A stretch of 64,000 nucleotides of DNA from Virgibacillus salexigens (GCF_014905415.1 NZ_BNEO01000002.1:434001-498000); one strand, 5' to 3'. Counted from the first letter of the stretch, positions 20,217 to 31,468 are shown. A program made the numbers and translations. Notes: generated by a model from the letters alone, not told the origin.

Positions 20217-20247
20217 AAAGTGGTCTGAGGGCCGCTTTTTATTTTGC
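20215..20247 (+). terminator. Terminator of rny
   Basis: AAAAAGTGG pairs with CCGCTTTTT around a short loop; it ends in T-rich sequence. Confidence 0.8.
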
Positions 20248-20328
20248 GGTGGAATCAAGCTATGCTTTGACAATACATACCCATTGTGGAAAACTGAAAG
20301 TACTATAATAGATAGGATGATTGAATAA

Positions 20329-21126
20329 ATGAAGATATTATTTATAGGAGATATCGTTGGATCTCCAGGAAGAAATATGGTACAAGAATACCTACCAAAA
20401 TTAAAAGAAAAATACAAACCAAACCTAACAATCGTAAATGGAGAAAATGCAGCCTCAGGAAAAGGGATTACCGAGAAAATATATAAACAGTTATTAGATT
20501 GGGGAGCTCAAGTAGTAACTATGGGTAATCATACTTGGGATAAAAAGGAAATATATGACTTCATCGATGATGCTTCGAATATGATTAGACCAGCAAACTT
20601 CCCTGAAAACAATCCAGGAAAAGGAATCATTTATATCAATATTAATGGTGTGGAAGTTGCGGTAATTAATCTACAAGGAAGGACGTTTTTGCCGCCAATT
20701 GACGATCCCTTTACAAAGGCTGATGAATTAATAGAAGAAGCAAAACAAAGAACAAACATCATTTTTATCGATTTTCATGGTGAGGCAACCAGTGAGAAAC
20801 AAGCGATGGGCTGGTATGTTGATGGTAGAGTAAGTGCTGTAGTAGGTACCCATACCCATACACAAACAGCAGATGAACGTATATTACCAGCAGGAACCGC
20901 ATATATATCTGATGTAGGAATGACAGGCCCGTATGATGGTATACTGGGAGTTGATAGAGAATCGGTAATGAACCGTTTTTTAACTTCTATGCCAGTACGT
21001 TTTGAAATTACAAAAAAGGGAAGAAGTCAATTAAATGGTTTTTTTGTTACCATTGATGATAAAACGGGAAGGGCAAAAAGTGTAGAACGTATTTTAATTA
21101 ATGATGACCATCCGTTTTTCATTTGA
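20329..21126 (+). CDS. ymdB: Metallophosphoesterase YmdB
   Basis: A 265-residue calcineurin-like phosphodiesterase of the YmdB (TIGR00282) type. Metal-binding blocks are present in order: GDIVGSPGR near residue 8, NGENAASGKGIT, MGNHTWD, DFHGEATSEK and GTHTHTQTADE. In B. subtilis YmdB hydrolyses cyclic nucleotides in vitro and affects biofilm and sporulation choices and RNase Y-linked RNA levels. Its position after rny is conserved. A TATAAT lies about 20 bp upstream of ATG. Confidence 0.93.
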   Translation: MKILFIGDIVGSPGRNMVQEYLPKLKEKYKPNLTIVNGENAASGKGITEKIYKQLLDWGAQVVTMGNHTWDKKEIYDFIDDASNMIRPANFPENNPGKGIIYININGVEVAVINLQGRTFLPPIDDPFTKADELIEEAKQRTNIIFIDFHGEATSEKQAMGWYVDGRVSAVVGTHTHTQTADERILPAGTAYISDVGMTGPYDGILGVDRESVMNRFLTSMPVRFEITKKGRSQLNGFFVTIDDKTGRAKSVERILINDDHPFFI

Positions 21127-21181
21127 TTATTTGAATGTTTTGAATTATTAATGCATAATAGGGTAATAAGCTAACATCTCC

Positions 21182-21205
21182 AGGAATATAGTAGGTATAG
21201 AACTA
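21182..21205 (+). promoter_or_regulatory. SigH-like promoter of spoVS
   Basis: AGGAATA (-35 type) and, about 10 bp on, AGAACTA (-10 type) resemble the SigH pattern RnAGGAwWW / RnnGAATww. B. subtilis spoVS is SigH-dependent, so the site is plausible. Confidence 0.45.
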
Positions 21206-21232
21206 TAATAGTAAATGAAGGAGGTACTAGTA

Positions 21233-21493
21233 ATGGAAGTATTAAAAGTGTCAGCAAAATCAAATCCCAATTCAGTAGCAGGTGCACTTGCGAACGTCTT
21301 AAGAGAACGTGGATCAGCAGAAATTCAGGCCATCGGAGCTGGTGCACTAAACCAAGCTGTGAAGGCAGTAGCAATCGCCAGAGGATTTGTTGCACCTAGT
21401 GGAGTAGACCTTATCTGTATTCCAGCTTTTACTGATATTTTAATTGATGATGAAGAACGTACCGCAATCAAATTAATTGTAGAACCTAGATAG
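21233..21493 (+). CDS. spoVS: Stage V sporulation protein S
   Basis: An 86-residue Alba-like small protein, the exact length of Bacillus SpoVS, beginning MEVLKVSAKSNPNSVAGA and containing GSAEIQAIGAGALNQAVKA. The start is ATG 21233 with AAGGAGG 11 nt upstream; the ATG at 21215 lies before that site. SpoVS is needed for dehydration of the spore core and coat assembly. Its placement between ymdB and miaB matches relatives, although tdh and kbl are missing here. Confidence 0.95.
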   Translation: MEVLKVSAKSNPNSVAGALANVLRERGSAEIQAIGAGALNQAVKAVAIARGFVAPSGVDLICIPAFTDILIDDEERTAIKLIVEPR

Positions 21494-21515
21494 ATATGAC
21501 GGAAGAATAGAAAAT

Positions 21516-21549
21516 AAAAGTGTTACGACTAATCGTAGCACTTTTTTTA
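21516..21549 (+). terminator. Terminator of spoVS
   Basis: AAAAGTGTTACGA and TCGTAGCACTTTT (one mismatch) surround a 4-nt loop; seven T follow. Confidence 0.88.
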
Positions 21550-21688
21550 TGACAATAAGGAGATATAACTTATCTGATAGATGTCTTTTTATTGGAAGGC
21601 ATCAGATTAATATTGTTAAAATAAATAGAAACGTTTATACTGTAATAATGGGAAAATTATCTTCCAATCAATAGAAAGGAGATATATC

Positions 21689-23257
21689 ATGAACGAAGAA
21701 CAGCGTAATCATCAAGCGCAAATTAAACAGGTCGATCCAATGGACAAAAGATCCAGTCAAGATAAACCTTTAAGTGAAAAGACTAGTGCAGATTTTGCGA
21801 AGTATTTTGAAACTACCTATGAACCACCAAATTTAAATAAAGCTAGAAAACGTGGTCGCGATAAAGTAAATGTTCATTATGATTTTGGTATTCCTGAAGA
21901 TATGGAAAATATCGGTAAAGGCAAAAAGTTTTTAATACGTACATATGGCTGCCAAATGAATGAGCATGATACGGAAGTAATGGCGGGAATATTAACAGAA
22001 ATGGGCTATGAACCTACTTCTGAAACCAATGAGGCAGATATTATCTTATTGAATACTTGTGCAATCCGAGAGAATGCTGAGAATAAGGTGTTCGGTGAAA
22101 TCGGTCATTTAAAGCCGCTAAAGTTAGAAAAACCTGACTTGATTTTAGGAGTGTGCGGCTGTATGTCGCAGGAAGAATCCGTTGTAAACCGGATTATGAA
22201 GAAACACCAACATGTTGATCTTATATTCGGAACACATAATATTCACCGCCTGCCGCACCTTGTAAAAGAAGCAATGTTCGGTAAAGAAAAAATTGTTGAA
22301 GTATGGTCAAAAGAAGGCGATGTTATTGAAAATTTACCGAAAGCTAGAAAAGGAAAGATTAAAGCTTGGGTAAATATTATGTATGGTTGCGATAAGTTTT
22401 GTACATATTGTATCGTACCAATGACTCGCGGAAAAGAGCGAAGCCGCTTACCAGAAGATATTATTCAAGAAGTACGTCATTTAGCAGCTCAGGGTTATCA
22501 GGAAATCACTTTGTTAGGACAAAATGTAAATGCCTATGGAAAAGATTTAGAAGATATGGAATATGGCCTTGGTGATTTAATGGATGATCTTCACCGGATT
22601 GACATCCCAAGAATTCGATTTACTACCTCTCATCCAAGAGATTTTGATGATCGACTAATCGAAGTGTTAGCCAAAGGTGGTAATCTTCTTGATCATATCC
22701 ACCTTCCTGTCCAATCTGGGAGCAGTGAAATATTGAAGAAAATGAACAGAAAATATACCAGAGAATCCTATTTGGAACTCGTTCGCAAAATAAGAGAAGC
22801 CATGCCTAATGCAACCTTGACAACTGACATCATTGTCGGATTCCCAAACGAAACCGAAGAGCAATTTGAAGAAACAATGAGTTTAGTTGAAGAAGTAGGT
22901 TTTGAAGCTGCTTATACCTTTATTTATTCTCCACGTGAAGGAACACCAGCAGCACGTAAAAAAGACGATGTTCCAGAAGAAGTAAAAAAACAACGGTTAT
23001 ATCGCTTGAACGAGTTAGTAAACAAACAATCTGCTGAATCAATGAAGAAGTATCAAGATAAAGTAGTTAAAGTCCTTGTGGAAGGTGAAAGTAAGAAAGA
23101 TCCAGATATTTTAGCCGGTTATACAGAGAAGAACAAATTGGTTAATTTTAAAGGACCAACGTCTTCAATTGGTAAGATTGTAGAAGTAAAAGTAACAGAA
23201 GCGAAAACGTGGTCATTAAATGGTATAATGGTAGAAAAAACAGTTGAGGTGGAGTAG
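21689..23257 (+). CDS. miaB: tRNA-2-methylthio-N6-dimethylallyladenosine synthase
   Basis: A 522-residue methylthiotransferase. The N-terminal UPF0004 domain has the three cluster cysteines ([22 protein letters not shown]); the radical SAM core has CDKFCTYC; a C-terminal TRAM domain ends the protein. The first 65 residues form an unstructured charged extension, as in Bacillus MiaB. It thiomethylates i6A37 made by MiaA (29528-30463 here). ATG follows AAAGGAG. It is coupled with ymcA. Confidence 0.96.
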   Translation: MNEEQRNHQAQIKQVDPMDKRSSQDKPLSEKTSADFAKYFETTYEPPNLNKARKRGRDKVNVHYDFGIPEDMENIGKGKKFLIRTYGCQMNEHDTEVMAGILTEMGYEPTSETNEADIILLNTCAIRENAENKVFGEIGHLKPLKLEKPDLILGVCGCMSQEESVVNRIMKKHQHVDLIFGTHNIHRLPHLVKEAMFGKEKIVEVWSKEGDVIENLPKARKGKIKAWVNIMYGCDKFCTYCIVPMTRGKERSRLPEDIIQEVRHLAAQGYQEITLLGQNVNAYGKDLEDMEYGLGDLMDDLHRIDIPRIRFTTSHPRDFDDRLIEVLAKGGNLLDHIHLPVQSGSSEILKKMNRKYTRESYLELVRKIREAMPNATLTTDIIVGFPNETEEQFEETMSLVEEVGFEAAYTFIYSPREGTPAARKKDDVPEEVKKQRLYRLNELVNKQSAESMKKYQDKVVKVLVEGESKKDPDILAGYTEKNKLVNFKGPTSSIGKIVEVKVTEAKTWSLNGIMVEKTVEVE

Positions 23258-23258
23258 T

Positions 23259-23687
23259 ATGGCTGAATACACACGAAAACAAGTACTTGATGAGGCCAAG
23301 AAATTAGCAGGCATGCTTGCAAGCACAGAAGAAATTGACCGCTTTAAGCAAGTCGAGGCTAAAATTAATGAAAACAAAAAAGTACAGCAGTTAATTACAA
23401 AGATAAAAGCATTGCAAAAACAAGCAGTTAATTTACAGGCTTATGGAAAAAAAGAAGCTTTAAAACAAGTAGAAGAGCAAATAGATATTTTTCAAGCTGA
23501 GATTGATGCTATTCCAGTAGTTCAGGAATTTAAAGAATCACAAGTGGTAGTAAATGATGTATTGCAGCTTGTTTCTGGAACCATCGCAAGAGAGGTTACG
23601 AATAATGTTATAGAATCAACTGGTGGCGATATCCTAGCTGGAGAAACAGGGTCTAAACTAAAAAACAAATCCGGCTGCAGCCATTAA
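23259..23687 (+). CDS. ymcA: RicA-family protein YmcA
   Basis: A 142-residue helical protein, the Bacillus YmcA/RicA type (Com_YlbF superfamily). It forms a complex with YlbF and YaaT that directs RNase Y and affects competence, biofilm and sporulation. The C-terminal CSH ends as in cluster-binding homologues. I use ATG 23259, right after the miaB stop, with GGTGGAG inside miaB as binding site; the TTG at 23244 would overlap miaB and add five unlikely residues. Confidence 0.92.
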   Translation: MAEYTRKQVLDEAKKLAGMLASTEEIDRFKQVEAKINENKKVQQLITKIKALQKQAVNLQAYGKKEALKQVEEQIDIFQAEIDAIPVVQEFKESQVVVNDVLQLVSGTIAREVTNNVIESTGGDILAGETGSKLKNKSGCSH

Positions 23688-23693
23688 CAATTG

Positions 23694-23722
23694 GACAGGA
23701 AAATAATTTCCTGTCTTTTTTT
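23694..23722 (+). terminator. Terminator of miaB-ymcA
   Basis: GACAGGAAA and TTTCCTGTC flank a 4-nt loop; seven T follow. Confidence 0.93.
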
Positions 23723-23814
23723 CCATCCTTTCTTCCTTTTTCATAAATAGCTATGCACTTTAGGTATTTGTCTTGCATAAAATGACTATGAAAAAAGAGG
23801 AGGTAAAGGTAATT

Positions 23815-24378
23815 ATGAGTTTTCTAGATAATGAATATAGAGAGATCATTACGAAAGCGGTATGTGGCAAAGGTCGCAAATTCTCACAAGAAACACATTC
23901 CATTTCGCCATCACATAGACCTTCAAGTATTCTAGGATGCTGGGTAATTAATCATTTATACAATGCAAAGAAAAAGTCCAAAGACACAGTTGAAATCAAT
24001 GGCAGCTACGATATTAATATTTGGTATTCGTATAATGATAATACAAAAACAGAGGCAATTACAGAGCGTGTAACTTATTGCGAAAAGGTTCCATTGTCTG
24101 TAAAAGATGACCACTGTTTAAATGATGACTTTGATGTGATTGCGAAAGTGATTCAACAGCCTAATTGTCTAAACTGTAATATTGAAAATAAAGGGCATAA
24201 AATTGTGGCGGAAATTGAGCGGGAATTTATTGTGCAAGTAATTGGCGATACGAAAATAGCCGTTCGTGTAGACCCTAAACGGGAAAAATTTGAAGATGAC
24301 GATGACCATGTTTGGGATTATGAATTAACCGATGATGAACTCGAAGAAGTAGAACCAGATTTTCTTCATAAAGATTAA
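23815..24378 (+). CDS. cotE: Outer spore coat morphogenetic protein CotE
   Basis: A 187-residue CotE, starting MSFLDNEYREIITKAV with GKGRKFSQ, SHRPSSILGCWVINH and the strand DINIWYSYNDNTKTEA typical of the family. The C-terminal 25 residues are highly acidic. ATG 23815 is preceded by GAGGAGGTAAAGG; the frame is open upstream to 23773 but without support. CotE builds the outer spore coat, confirming a spore-former. Confidence 0.95.
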   Translation: MSFLDNEYREIITKAVCGKGRKFSQETHSISPSHRPSSILGCWVINHLYNAKKKSKDTVEINGSYDINIWYSYNDNTKTEAITERVTYCEKVPLSVKDDHCLNDDFDVIAKVIQQPNCLNCNIENKGHKIVAEIEREFIVQVIGDTKIAVRVDPKREKFEDDDDHVWDYELTDDELEEVEPDFLHKD

Positions 24379-24380
24379 AT

Positions 24381-24418
24381 AAAATTACGAGGGATTCTAT
24401 TCCTCGTAATTTTTTTGT
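24381..24418 (+). terminator. Terminator of cotE
   Basis: AAATTACGAGG and CCTCGTAATT form a stem followed by a long T-run. Confidence 0.9.
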
Positions 24419-24519
24419 TTTGTGAAATGTGAATGATCGATCGTATCGATTCATCGAATGTCTGCGATATTATATGCTATAATAGCAGAAGAATACTTGG
24501 GATTTTTGGGGGATAAAAC

Positions 24520-27108
24520 ATGACAAAGAATACACCAATGATGGAACAATATTTAAAAATTAAAGCGGAGCATCAGGATGCATTTCTTTTCTTTCGATTA
24601 GGCGATTTTTATGAAATGTTCTTTAATGATGCGATTGAAGCGGCTAGAGAACTAGAGATAACTTTAACGAAGCGAGATTCAGTCAAGCAAGAACCGATCC
24701 CAATGTGTGGTGTTCCATATCACTCTGCAGCGAATTACATAAAAGTATTAGTTGATAAAGGATATAAGGTTGCTATTTGTGAACAGGTGGAGGATCCCAA
24801 GTCTGCAAAAGGCGTAGTTAAACGAGAAGTTATTCAATTGATTACACCTGGAACAGTAATGGAAAAGAATATGTTAAATGAGAAGGAAAATAACTTTATA
24901 GCGAGCCTATCCCATTTTAATCATTCCTACGTGATCGTTTATAGTGATTTATCAACGGGGGAAAATCGCTTGGTTCTATTCGAAAATGGGTGGGATGCCG
25001 TCCTTCATGAATTATATCATCAGCCAATTAAAGAAATTGTAATATCCTCCGATTTACCCGAGGGATTGCAGAACCAATTGCGTGAACGGCTTCATGTCAC
25101 CCTATCTTATCAAGATGAAGTAACTTTTAATGCTGAATATCGCAGTCTTTGTGAGAATTTACATGATGATCGTCTGTTAACATCACTAAGTAGACTGTTA
25201 AATTATATACAGTATACGCAAAAACGATCACTTGAACATATGCAGCCAGCAGAAATAATTCATTTGAGTTCCTATTTATCATTGGACATGTATTCCAAAC
25301 GGAATTTAGAGCTTACAGAAACAATGATGAAGAAAGAAAAATACGGGAGTTTGTTATGGGTATTGGATAAGACGGTAACAGCAATGGGAGCAAGAATGCT
25401 TAAAAAATGGTTAGAGCGCCCATTGTTGAACAAACAGCTGATAGAAGAGAGACTTGAAATCGTCGATCGTTTTTATCAGCAGTTTATGGATCGTGATGAT
25501 TTACGGGAGACCTTAAAGTCAGTGTATGATTTAGAAAGACTCGCAGGAAGAATCGCATTTGGCAACGTGAATGCACGTGATCTCCTACAATTAAAGGAAT
25601 CATTATCAAAGGTTCCTCGATTAAAAACGATTTTAAAACAATTTTCACAGCCTGTTGTCCAAAATCTGGCAGATCAGTTTAATTACCCGGAAGCGGTTGT
25701 TGATTTATTAGAAACGAGTTTAGTAGGGGATCCTCCCATTTCTATTAAAGAGGGAGGGATCATTAAAGACGGCTACCACCAACAACTTGATACTTATCGT
25801 GATGCTTCGAGAAACGGAAAACAATGGATAGCGGAACTCGAACGGAAAGAAAAAGAAGAAACAAATATAAAATCATTAAAGGTAGGATATAATCGAGTAT
25901 TTGGCTACTATATAGAAGTAACTAAAGCCAATTTACATCTGCTTCCTGAGGGGAAATATGAACGAAAACAAACCCTAACAAATGCAGAAAGGTATATTAC
26001 TCCAGAATTAAAGGAAAAAGAACAATTAATATTAGAAGCGGAAGAAAAGAGTGTCGAGTTAGAATACCAATTATTTATTGATATTCGTGAAAAGATGAAA
26101 GAACATATCCCTGCATTACAGCAATTAGCCGAAGCGGTAAGTTATGTAGATGTCTTACAAGGATTTGCTACGGTAAGTGAAGCGAATAATTATGTACGTC
26201 CTACTTTTGTAGAGAATCAGTTATCCATTGAAAAAAGTAGGCATCCAGTTATTGAACAAGTAATGAAAGAAGGTACCTTTGTTCCAAATGATATTGTCTT
26301 AAATGAGGATAAAAGTATTCTATTAATAACTGGTCCAAATATGTCCGGAAAGAGTACATTCATGCGTCAATTGGCGCTAACGGTAATTATGGGTCAAATT
26401 GGCTGTTTTGTTCCTTGCGCGTCCGCTGATTTACTTTTATTTGATCAAATCTTTACGCGGATTGGAGCGGCTGATGATCTTGTAGCTGGACAGAGTACTT
26501 TTATGGTAGAGATGCTTGAAGCAAATCATGCTATTTCGAATGCGACAGATCGCAGCCTTATCTTGCTTGATGAAATTGGCAGAGGGACTAGTACGTATGA
26601 CGGTATGGCCTTAGCACAAGCAATTATTGAATATATCCACAATCATATTCATGCAAAGACGCTTTTCTCTACACATTATCACGAATTAACTGATCTGGAG
26701 CAAACCTTGCCAAGGTTGAAAAATATTCATGTTCGTGCTGAAGAGTATGAAGGGAATGTTGTCTTCTTACACCAAATTAAAGAAGGAGCGGCTGATGAAA
26801 GTTATGGCATTCATGTTGCTAAGTTAGCTGAACTACCACCGTCATTAATTGAACGTGCCAGTTCGATATTACAAGAATTAGAAGGTACAGCTAAGTCACA
26901 ACTATCTGTTCAACAGTCAGAGACAGCTGCAACCGAGGAATCGGGACAGCTATCCTTTTTTATAGAAGAAGGGAAACAAAAACCAAAACAGCATACAACC
27001 GAAGAATCTGATATTGTACGTGATTTAAAAGATATTGATTTATTTGATATGACACCGATGGACGCCATGAATGAATTGTACCGATTGCAGAAGAAGCTTA
27101 GAAAGTAG
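24520..27108 (+). CDS. mutS: DNA mismatch repair protein MutS
   Basis: An 862-residue mismatch sensor. The N-terminal mismatch domain contains [12 protein letters not shown], with the intercalating Phe-x-Glu (the FYEMF segment near residue 37). The ATPase has Walker [11 protein letters not shown] (about 606-615), then [13 protein letters not shown] and STHYHEL. The C-terminus ends in a short helix as in Bacillus. A TATAAT at 24478-24483 may be its promoter. It lies 14 nt before mutL, forming the conserved mutSL operon. Confidence 0.97.
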   Translation: MTKNTPMMEQYLKIKAEHQDAFLFFRLGDFYEMFFNDAIEAARELEITLTKRDSVKQEPIPMCGVPYHSAANYIKVLVDKGYKVAICEQVEDPKSAKGVVKREVIQLITPGTVMEKNMLNEKENNFIASLSHFNHSYVIVYSDLSTGENRLVLFENGWDAVLHELYHQPIKEIVISSDLPEGLQNQLRERLHVTLSYQDEVTFNAEYRSLCENLHDDRLLTSLSRLLNYIQYTQKRSLEHMQPAEIIHLSSYLSLDMYSKRNLELTETMMKKEKYGSLLWVLDKTVTAMGARMLKKWLERPLLNKQLIEERLEIVDRFYQQFMDRDDLRETLKSVYDLERLAGRIAFGNVNARDLLQLKESLSKVPRLKTILKQFSQPVVQNLADQFNYPEAVVDLLETSLVGDPPISIKEGGIIKDGYHQQLDTYRDASRNGKQWIAELERKEKEETNIKSLKVGYNRVFGYYIEVTKANLHLLPEGKYERKQTLTNAERYITPELKEKEQLILEAEEKSVELEYQLFIDIREKMKEHIPALQQLAEAVSYVDVLQGFATVSEANNYVRPTFVENQLSIEKSRHPVIEQVMKEGTFVPNDIVLNEDKSILLITGPNMSGKSTFMRQLALTVIMGQIGCFVPCASADLLLFDQIFTRIGAADDLVAGQSTFMVEMLEANHAISNATDRSLILLDEIGRGTSTYDGMALAQAIIEYIHNHIHAKTLFSTHYHELTDLEQTLPRLKNIHVRAEEYEGNVVFLHQIKEGAADESYGIHVAKLAELPPSLIERASSILQELEGTAKSQLSVQQSETAATEESGQLSFFIEEGKQKPKQHTTEESDIVRDLKDIDLFDMTPMDAMNELYRLQKKLRK

Positions 27109-27122
27109 AAAGGATTGTTTGC

Positions 27123-28997
27123 ATGAAAATTATGCAGATGCCAGATGCACTTGCTAATAAAATTGCTGCTGGGGAAGTAGTGGAGCGACCTGCTTCTGTG
27201 GTAAAGGAACTAGTAGAAAATAGTATAGATGCAAACAGTACATGGATAAAAATTGACATAGCGGAAGCAGGCTTACAAGAAATTAAAGTAACAGACAATG
27301 GTGAAGGGATGTCGGAAGAAGATTGTGAACATGCATTTCTCAGGCATGCCACAAGTAAAATAAAGAACGAAAATGATTTATTCCATGTTCAAACACTTGG
27401 TTTTCGTGGAGAAGCACTTGCTAGTATAGCTTCCGTTAGCCGATTAACGGTCCAGACTTCTACTGGTGATGAAGCAGGTACGTATTTGGAATTGGAAGGC
27501 GGCAAAATTACTCAGAAACAAAAGACCACTGCCAGACAAGGTTCAGAAATCACCATACGTGATTTGTTTTTCAATACACCTGCTCGTTTAAAATATATGA
27601 AAACCATTCATACCGAGTTAGGTCACATTACAGATTTACTGAATCGATTGGCTTTATCTCATCCTGAGGTTCGTTTTGAAGTGACTCATAATGGAAAAGG
27701 ATTATTTAAGACGGCAGGAACAGACGATTTATTACAGGTTATTTCACAAGTTTATGGAATGAATGTTGCGCGCCAAATGCTTTATGTAAAACATGAAACA
27801 TTGGATTTTACAATCGAAGGTTATATTGCAAAGCCGGAAGTGACTAGAGCATCAAGGAACTATGTTTCTACGATTATTAATGGAAGGTATATTAAGAGCA
27901 TCCCGTTAACCCAGGCGATCATGCGGGCATATCATACGCTATTACCAATTGGACGTTCGCCTATTGTCGTCTTATCGATCCACATGGATCCAATACTGGT
28001 CGATGTAAATGTTCATCCAACCAAACTGGAAGTTCGCTTTAGTAAAGATAAGGAGTTATTTCAAGCGATCGAACATACCATAATTTCCAAATTCAGACAG
28101 CAGACCTTAATTCCAGAGGTTCAACATAAGCCGGAACCAAAAGAAAAATCCGTACAGCACCGGATGCATTTTGATGATCATGACTCCTATGCTGCATCCA
28201 ATGTTTCAACTGATTCAGTTCAACCTTCTTTCGTTCAAAATGAACCGTTGATCAATCAATCCGAAGTTCCAATAATAAAAGAACCTCAAGAAGAAACGTA
28301 TACGGATGGTCAAGAAGCGCAGAACGAAATGCAAAGCAATGTCAATTGGAATAAGGTAAACGACTTCACTTATCAGCAAGAAGATAGTTCTTCAATACAA
28401 GATACACATGATCCACGGATACCTATCATGTATCCCATTGGACAATTACAAGGGACCTATATATTGGCACAAAATGAAAATGGGTTATATATGATTGATC
28501 AGCATGCAGCACAAGAACGGGTAAAGTACGAATTCTTTAAAAAGAAACTAGGAAAGCCAGCGAATGAATTACAAGAGCTACTTATCCCGTTAACTTTTGA
28601 TTTTTCTAAAGAAGAAGCAATATGGATCGATCAGTATAAAGAAGAATTAAAAGCTGCAGGTTTATTTTTTGAGTCATTCGGGCAACAAACATATATTATT
28701 CGCTCCCATCCTAATTGGTTTCCAACTGGATTTGAAGAAGAAGTCATTCGAGAAATGGTTGATCAAATTATGAATGAAGAGAAGATTAATGTTGAAACCA
28801 TTCGTGAAGAGGCTGCAACATTAATGTCATGTAAACGATCCATTAAAGCAAATCACTACCTGAATCAAGATGAAATGTACCATTTACTTGACGATCTGAG
28901 GAAAACCAGTGATCCATTTACATGCCCGCATGGGAGACCAATTATCGTCCATTTTACAACCTATGAATTGGAAAAAATGTTTAAACGTGTCATGTAA
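27123..28997 (+). CDS. mutL: DNA mismatch repair protein MutL
   Basis: A 624-residue GHKL ATPase/endonuclease. N-terminal motifs include [23 protein letters not shown] and [11 protein letters not shown] variable linker (about 340-430) leads to the C-terminal dimer domain with the endonuclease motif [12 protein letters not shown] and the later CPHGRP zinc segment, so nicking activity should be intact. It follows mutS with an AAAGGATTGTTTGC leader. Confidence 0.97.
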   Translation: MKIMQMPDALANKIAAGEVVERPASVVKELVENSIDANSTWIKIDIAEAGLQEIKVTDNGEGMSEEDCEHAFLRHATSKIKNENDLFHVQTLGFRGEALASIASVSRLTVQTSTGDEAGTYLELEGGKITQKQKTTARQGSEITIRDLFFNTPARLKYMKTIHTELGHITDLLNRLALSHPEVRFEVTHNGKGLFKTAGTDDLLQVISQVYGMNVARQMLYVKHETLDFTIEGYIAKPEVTRASRNYVSTIINGRYIKSIPLTQAIMRAYHTLLPIGRSPIVVLSIHMDPILVDVNVHPTKLEVRFSKDKELFQAIEHTIISKFRQQTLIPEVQHKPEPKEKSVQHRMHFDDHDSYAASNVSTDSVQPSFVQNEPLINQSEVPIIKEPQEETYTDGQEAQNEMQSNVNWNKVNDFTYQQEDSSSIQDTHDPRIPIMYPIGQLQGTYILAQNENGLYMIDQHAAQERVKYEFFKKKLGKPANELQELLIPLTFDFSKEEAIWIDQYKEELKAAGLFFESFGQQTYIIRSHPNWFPTGFEEEVIREMVDQIMNEEKINVETIREEAATLMSCKRSIKANHYLNQDEMYHLLDDLRKTSDPFTCPHGRPIIVHFTTYELEKMFKRVM

Positions 28998-29053
28998 AGT
29001 ATAAAAATAGCTTCACCTCCAAACACTAATAGAAAATAAGTGAGGTGTACGCT

Positions 29054-29503
29054 ATGGAAAACCAAAAATTAATCCAATTCCTGAATCAATTACTTTCCAA
29101 TCAATTTGTACTATATGTGAAACTCCATCGTTATCATTGGTTTGTTCAAGGTCGTCATTTCTTCCAGTTACATTCCCAGTTTGAAGAAATGTATCAAGAA
29201 ATGGCGAAAGACCTTGATGAAGTAGCTGAGCGAATTCTAATGATCAATGGGAAGCCATTTGCAACGATGATAAAGTATTTAAAAGAAGCAACACTAGTGG
29301 AAGCCAGTGCGGATGATAAAGAGAATGAGCTGATGAGCCAATTAATTCATGATTTTGAACAAATAATTACGGAAATTCGAAATCAAGGATTGCCTGAAGC
29401 GAGACAACTAAATGATGCTCCATCAGAGGATTTACTTATCGGTATTCAAGCGAAATTAGAGAAATATATTTGGATGTTAAAAGCTTACATTGCATATGAA
29501 TAA
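29054..29503 (+). CDS. Dps-family ferritin-like DNA-protection protein
   Basis: A 149-residue four-helix ferritin-like protein. The Dps ferroxidase signature is present: LHRYHWFVQGRHFF then LHSQFEEMY and DLDEVAERI. Such 12-mers oxidise and store iron with peroxide. I start at ATG 29054, 3 codons into the open frame, preceded by GTGAGGTG. The gene sits between mutL and miaA. No PerR box was recognised nearby. Confidence 0.9.
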   Translation: MENQKLIQFLNQLLSNQFVLYVKLHRYHWFVQGRHFFQLHSQFEEMYQEMAKDLDEVAERILMINGKPFATMIKYLKEATLVEASADDKENELMSQLIHDFEQIITEIRNQGLPEARQLNDAPSEDLLIGIQAKLEKYIWMLKAYIAYE

Positions 29504-29527
29504 TGAGATAAAAATAGGGGAATACTC

Positions 29528-30463
29528 ATGAAAAAAAAGGTTATTGCAGTCGTAGGGCCTACGGCTGTAGGCAAAACAAAATTAAGTATTGCAATTGCAA
29601 AGCAATACAATGGGGAAATTATCAGCGGAGACTCTATGCAGGTTTATCAAGGAATGGATATTGGGACAGCAAAGATTACCCACGAAGAAATGCAAGGGGT
29701 GCCTCATTACTTGATTGATATAAAAAAGCCAGATGAGTCTTTTTCGGCTGCTGATTTTAAGCATTATGTTATGGAGTATATTGATCACATAACAAGTAAA
29801 AATAAAATTCCGATTATTGTTGGCGGAAGTGGTTTATACATTCAAGCAGCTCTATACAATTATAATTTCCCAACGCATAAAAAGGATGATAGAATAATTC
29901 AACGAATCGAAAAAGAAATCGAAATGATGGGGATTGAACCTGCTTATCAGCGTTTACAGCAAATTGACCCACAACAGGCAAGCAGGATTCACCCAAACAA
30001 TCATCGGCGAGTAATTAGAGCATTAGAAATCTATGAATCAACAGGAAAGACGATGACAGCTTATCAAAAACAACAGCAAACCGAATCGCCATACGATTTA
30101 AAACTGATTGGTTTAGAAATGGATCGGACCATGTTATATGACCGGATTAATCAACGGGTCAACGAGATGATTGAAAAGGGATTAGTTGAAGAAGTTCGTT
30201 CCCTTTACCAAGCTGGGTATGCACAGGAACAGGCAATGAGAGCAATTGGCTACAAAGAGTTTATCCCTTATTTTGAAGGTGAGAGCTCCCTCTCTGAAAC
30301 AATCGAAACATTGAAACAGAATTCCAGAAGATATGCAAAACGGCAATATACTTGGTTTAGGAACAAGATGAATGTTGATTGGTATTCAATCATACCTGAA
30401 ACAATTAATGAAAAATTTAGAAAAATTTTGTATGATCTTGCAGGATTCTTAAAAGATAGGTAG
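29528..30463 (+). CDS. miaA: tRNA dimethylallyltransferase MiaA
   Basis: A 311-residue enzyme that adds a dimethylallyl group to A37 of tRNAs reading UNN codons, the step before MiaB. The P-loop GPTAVGKTK is at residues 9-17; SGDSMQVYQGMDIGTAK and GGSGLYIQA follow, and the C-terminal RRYAKRQYTWFRN helix is typical. It lies upstream of hfq as in many bacteria. Confidence 0.96.
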   Translation: MKKKVIAVVGPTAVGKTKLSIAIAKQYNGEIISGDSMQVYQGMDIGTAKITHEEMQGVPHYLIDIKKPDESFSAADFKHYVMEYIDHITSKNKIPIIVGGSGLYIQAALYNYNFPTHKKDDRIIQRIEKEIEMMGIEPAYQRLQQIDPQQASRIHPNNHRRVIRALEIYESTGKTMTAYQKQQQTESPYDLKLIGLEMDRTMLYDRINQRVNEMIEKGLVEEVRSLYQAGYAQEQAMRAIGYKEFIPYFEGESSLSETIETLKQNSRRYAKRQYTWFRNKMNVDWYSIIPETINEKFRKILYDLAGFLKDR

Positions 30464-30498
30464 AAACTAATATATATAGACAGAAATGAGGAGGAAGT

Positions 30499-30726
30499 AT
30501 GATGGCGCAAACCGTTAACATTCAAGACCAATTTTTAAATCAGCTAAGGAAGAACCATATCTCGGTTACCATGTTTCTAACAAACGGTTTTCAATTAAGA
30601 GGGGTTATTAAGGCTTTTGATAATTTCACAGTGTTAATGGAAACAGATGGGAAGCAACAATTAATTTTTAAACATGCGATTTCTACCTTTTCCCCAGTCA
30701 AGAACGTTGAACTGGAAAAGGAATAA
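30499..30726 (+). CDS. hfq: RNA chaperone Hfq
   Basis: A 75-residue Sm-fold hexamer protein. Sm1 is [21 protein letters not shown]-like ([12 protein letters not shown]) and Sm2 is the KHAISTF stretch. The two adjacent ATG codons (30499, 30502) both fit the GAGGAAG site. Hfq binds sRNA and mRNA A-rich sequences. It is the last gene of the conserved core; the accessory array begins just after its terminator. Confidence 0.96.
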   Translation: MMAQTVNIQDQFLNQLRKNHISVTMFLTNGFQLRGVIKAFDNFTVLMETDGKQQLIFKHAISTFSPVKNVELEKE

Positions 30727-30761
30727 TATTGAGAATATGGGAATAGCCCAGTAAATAAAAA

Positions 30762-30810
30762 GGGTGGCACGTACTGCTGGATTAGTCGGTAAAGGTGCCG
30801 CTCTTTTCTA
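30762..30810 (+). terminator. Terminator of hfq
   Basis: GTGGCAC (30764-30770) pairs with GTGCCGC (30795-30801, one G-T) across a 24-nt loop, followed by TCTTTTCT. The AGGGTGGCAC piece recalls a T-box, but no T-box context exists. Confidence 0.6.
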
Positions 30811-30831
30811 TTGGCTACAACATATATCGAT

Positions 30832-30902
30832 ATTCTGTAATAGGGTGCTTCCCTCGGATAAGAACTGGGTCAAACGGCTATTTTGATGATTAATGGATAA
30901 TT
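30832..30902 (+). repeat. Array element (first copy)
   Basis: Core AATAGGGTGC...GGATAA at 30839-30861 (23 nt), with a second looser module around 30875-30900. This is the first copy of the repeat family that fills the rest of the window. Confidence 0.6.
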
Positions 30903-30991
30903 TTTAAGCAATCGAGAAGAAATTTCGAGCATTTATATGTGATAAACTAAAAAAGACTCAGTGACATAACGAAAAAAAGGAGGATTTCATC

Positions 30992-31468
30992 ATGGCGAAT
31001 CCATCCAATAATAAGAGAATAGATTCTGCTTCAAGAGTGATTATGGCTTCACCACAAACCATTTATCAGTCATTCATAAACCCGGAAGCATTGGTTTCTT
31101 GGCTTCCACCGAAAGGAATGGCGGGTCATATTGACATGTTTGACCCCCGTGAAGGCGGAGCTTATAGAGTAACCCTTACGTACGAAATGGATCACTCAAA
31201 TTCTGGAAAAACTTCGGAAAACACCGATGTAGCCCAAGGGAAATTTTTGGAACTAGTTCCAGACAAGCGAATTGTTCAATCCGTAACGTTCGATTCCGAG
31301 GATCCAGAGTTCTCAGGTGAGATGACACAAAAATGGTTTTTGGAAACCATTTCAGAAGGTACAAAGGTCACTATCGTTTGCGAAAACGTACCTGAAGGAA
31401 TACGAAAGGAGGATCACGATGCAGGTTTAATGTCCACACTGGAGAATCTCGCTATCTTTACCGAATGA
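30992..31468 (+). CDS. SRPBCC/AHSA1-domain protein
   Basis: A 158-residue START-like protein of the AHSA1 (Hsp90 ATPase activator homologue) class, COG3832 type. It shows VIMASPQTIYQSFINPEALVSW at the start (read as a helix-grip entry) and FDPREGGAYRVT, then the late strand QKWFLETISEGTKVTI and the long C-terminal helix with GIRKEDHDAG. AAAGGAGG precedes ATG. Such proteins bind hydrophobic ligands in a cavity; no ligand can be named. It is the first gene of the array. Confidence 0.85.
   Translation: MANPSNNKRIDSASRVIMASPQTIYQSFINPEALVSWLPPKGMAGHIDMFDPREGGAYRVTLTYEMDHSNSGKTSENTDVAQGKFLELVPDKRIVQSVTFDSEDPEFSGEMTQKWFLETISEGTKVTIVCENVPEGIRKEDHDAGLMSTLENLAIFTE

Noticed and set aside
30755-30810. 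T-box riboswitch after hfq (AGGGTGGCAC followed by a terminator)
   Set aside because: The space after hfq is too short for a T-box leader, no specifier stem is seen, and no synthetase or amino-acid gene follows. It is treated as the hfq terminator.
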